Source: Draconibacterium halophilum
Lineage (GTDB): Bacteria; Bacteroidota; Bacteroidia; Bacteroidales; Prolixibacteraceae
Direction: 5' to 3'
Assembly: GCF_010448835.1 (NCBI RefSeq)
Contig: NZ_CP048409.1
Span: 2,116,001 to 2,180,000, forward strand
Length of the DNA: 64,000 nt
Shown here in pieces: positions 62,514 through 64,000 of this stretch. Under the pieces are notes generated by a model that was not told where the DNA came from, did no database searches, and saw only the letters and a list, made by a program, of their open reading frames with translations. The position numbers and the translations under genes are program-made. The number at the start of each line of letters is the position of its first letter. Within the stretch, counting starts at the first letter, position 1.

Positions 62514-62521
62514 TATTTTTG
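62514..62521 (+). promoter_or_regulatory. -7 promoter element of the NUDIX gene
   Basis: TATTTTTG matches TAnnTTTG, 23 bases before the NUDIX ATG at 62545; TTG at 62489-62491 is 22 bases upstream. Confidence 0.45.
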
Positions 62522-62544
62522 CCTTTAAACTTTAAACTTTAACT

Positions 62545-62982
62545 ATGTACAACTATAAATATCCACGCGCAGCGCTAACCGTTGATGCAATAGTATTTGT
62601 GAAAAGTGACATTGAAATTTTGGTGTTGCTGATTGAGCGTGGTCGCGAGCCTTATAAAAATAAGTGGGCTTTGCCCGGTGGATTTATCGAAATGGATGAA
62701 ACTTTAGAACAGGCGTGCATTCGTGAACTGGAAGAAGAAACAGGATTGATGGTAAAAAAGATGCACCAATTTCGCGCCTACGACGCTATTAATCGTGATC
62801 CGCGCCATCGAACTATTTCTGTTGTTTATACAACGGAATTGGATAAACAAAAGCCGGTAAAAGGCAGCGATGATGCTACCCATGCGAAATGGTTCGCTTT
62901 AAACGAATTGCCAGAACTGGCATTTGATCACGGCGAAATTTTAGCTGATTTTTTCAATATAAATAGTGGTAAAGATCAGTGA
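62545..62982 (+). CDS. NUDIX hydrolase
   Basis: 145 residues. Complete NUDIX box: GGFIEMDETLEQACIRELEEETGL (about 49-72), so the enzyme should be active, unlike the regulator at 21713. N-terminal YPRAALTVDAIVFVKSDIEILVLLIERGREPYKNKWALPGG is typical of ADP-ribose or nucleoside diphosphate sugar pyrophosphatases of the 8-oxo-dGTP/ADPR type. Exact substrate unknown. It is separate from the NlpC/P60 gene by about 230 bases in which no other gene is seen. Confidence 0.93.
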   Translation: MYNYKYPRAALTVDAIVFVKSDIEILVLLIERGREPYKNKWALPGGFIEMDETLEQACIRELEEETGLMVKKMHQFRAYDAINRDPRHRTISVVYTTELDKQKPVKGSDDATHAKWFALNELPELAFDHGEILADFFNINSGKDQ

Positions 62983-63022
62983 GATGTTTCCTGCTATTTC
63001 GCTTTATATGAATGGAAAGCAA

Positions 63023-64000
63023 CTAAAATTTCCAACGCATTTCAACCCAAAGTTTATCCCCAAGTTCCCACCAGCGGTTTATGGCCGAGCGTAACGAGGT
63101 GTTACTATAGCCGGTAAGATATTCGCGGCAAAGCTGCGTAGGATTACCATTTGCAGCATTTTCCTTGTCCTTTTTAAACAATTCCATGGCACGACTTTCA
63201 ACAAATTCCGTTTCGTTGAGTACCTGGTTTTCAAAAGTGGTAACTTCCGGCTCAACAATTTCTTTTCCGGCACCCCAGTTTACCAATGCCAAACTGTTGG
63301 CGCGGGTAAATGCCCACATGGCCGATTGCCGGCTAAAATGTTTGTGACCGCAATAATTGTATGCATCAGGCAAATTCAAGTTACCACAATAAATAGGCAC
63401 CCGCGGTGATAAGCGTGGTATGTCGGGACTGAACCACACTTTGCCTCCAATCTCATCCGGCAGGTCGTCGCGCAACTGTGCAATCCATGAGTAGGAACAA
63501 TATTGCACCGAAATCGGGCGGTGACGATAAACGGAGTTGTCTTCCAAAGCATTCATCAAATTGCGCTTATCTTTCGCCATCCAGGGGTGTGCAGCAGGAC
63601 TAATAATTGTATCTGTTATCTCCTCACCATTTTCATTCTTTGTTTTATGAGCAACTTTCAGCTTGCGTATCATTTCATATTCCGTGCCATCGTAGGTTTG
63701 TTTATACAAATCAAACACATCGCTAATATCAACTTTTTTCTCCACTTTAACAGAGAATGGAAGTTCATGGGCATCGAACTTCAGGTTGAGGCCGGGAGCC
63801 ATCGAACTTAAGACAAAATACTCACGAATATCAAACGGTTTTTCGCCGCTGTAGGCTTTCCAGAATTTAAAAGGTTCTTTTCCATCCCAGTAACCCAGAT
63901 TTTTTGCCACAGCAAAAACATTGTCGGAAGCCATATAATAGTCCGGATTATTAATATCCAATTCTCCTATTCGTGAAATATTGGCAGAAACTCCCACGTG
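63023..64000 (-). CDS. C69 family dipeptidase, 3' part only
   Basis: At least 325 residues; the frame is open to the window edge, so the N-terminus is missing. Conserved blocks of PepD-type C69 peptidases: DNPDYYMASDN-like NPDYYMASDNVFAVAKNLGYWDG, FKFWKAYSGEKPFDIREYFVLSSMAPGLNL and the end GNPTQLCREYLTGYSNTSLRSAINRWWELGDKLWVEMRWKF. The catalytic Cys is near the N-terminus of the mature enzyme and lies outside the window. N-terminal nucleophile hydrolase that cleaves dipeptides, usually exported in Bacteroidota. The ATG-like start inside (GTG at 63997) is not the true start. Confidence 0.9.
   Translation of the reverse strand, partial: HVGVSANISRIGELDINNPDYYMASDNVFAVAKNLGYWDGKEPFKFWKAYSGEKPFDIREYFVLSSMAPGLNLKFDAHELPFSVKVEKKVDISDVFDLYKQTYDGTEYEMIRKLKVAHKTKNENGEEITDTIISPAAHPWMAKDKRNLMNALEDNSVYRHRPISVQYCSYSWIAQLRDDLPDEIGGKVWFSPDIPRLSPRVPIYCGNLNLPDAYNYCGHKHFSRQSAMWAFTRANSLALVNWGAGKEIVEPEVTTFENQVLNETEFVESRAMELFKKDKENAANGNPTQLCREYLTGYSNTSLRSAINRWWELGDKLWVEMRWKF

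Noticed and set aside
1..64000. tRNA, rRNA, riboswitch or insertion sequence
   Set aside because: No cloverleaf with a T-loop consensus, no rRNA segment, no known riboswitch core (including FMN before ribBA) and no transposase were recognised by eye.

Overview
The window looks like chromosomal DNA of a free-living or gut-type anaerobic Bacteroidota, probably of the Marinilabiliales/Prolixibacteraceae kind (taxon is inference). The support is AT-rich intergenic DNA, promoters with the Bacteroidota -7 element TAnnTTTG (best case upstream of rpsA), lineage-typical families (DUF3822, NigD-like lipoprotein, RseC-headed Rnf operon, long NusB, Spy-like protein with an ECF sigma factor) and many lipoproteins with a Cys lipobox. 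No rRNA, tRNA, CRISPR array, IS element or prophage was seen. Almost everything is core housekeeping or envelope biology.

Layout. 1-304: 5' part of an AAA ATPase. 451-5940: complete Rnf ion-translocating ferredoxin:NAD+ oxidoreductase operon on the minus strand, read rseC-rnfB-rnfC-rnfD-rnfG-rnfE-rnfA. 6219-8700: Kef-type K+/H+ antiporter with its flavodoxin-fold partner. 8825-16720: alpha-2-macroglobulin lipoprotein and penicillin-binding protein 1C. 16814-19659: ribBA and a frameshifted sulfatase. 19796-25735: small membrane protein, ECF sigma / membrane anti-sigma candidate / Spy-like trio, NrtR-like regulator, ychF, yajC, DUF1573 lipoprotein, nusB. 26044-30985: PagL-like lipid A deacylase, rhomboid protease, threonine aldolase, GPP34 protein, glutathione peroxidase. 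31269-33793: dnaX (split at an A10 run) and pdxH. 34057-41579: thioredoxin-like protein, rsmD, DUF3822, helicase, rnz, STAS protein and rpsA. 41881-46752: rfbA-rfbC-rfbD, phosphohexomutase and a DUF1080 protein. 46753-47214: two terminators and a 42-bp degenerate tandem repeat. 47215-54366: YciI-like protein, msrA, membrane proteins, metallophosphoesterase, rluF, YdcZ-like, free-Met-R-sulfoxide reductase, hisS. 54611-64000: hutH, thioredoxin lipoprotein, NigD-like, S41 protease, PgpH-like HD phosphodiesterase, NlpC/P60, NUDIX and a truncated C69 dipeptidase.

How the genes work together. Rnf couples ferredoxin oxidation to NAD+ reduction and an ion gradient. A2M plus PbpC is the known periplasmic defence and repair pair. 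rfbACD make three of the four dTDP-rhamnose steps. Several scattered genes (MsrA, free-Met-R-SO reductase, glutathione peroxidase, thioredoxins, KefF-like) serve redox stress.

Most notable: dnaX is interrupted after domain III by TTA, ten A and TAG, with the tau C-terminus open in the -1 frame, as expected for slippage-generated gamma/tau. However, three other genes (sulfatase, free-Met-R-SO reductase, PagL-like protein) also look as if one base is missing in or near a homopolymer, so sequence undercalling is the main competing explanation. A seven-unit 42-bp repeat that stays open in one frame, and dispersed palindromic repeats, are the main unexplained non-coding structures. I found no convincing wholly new multi-gene system.
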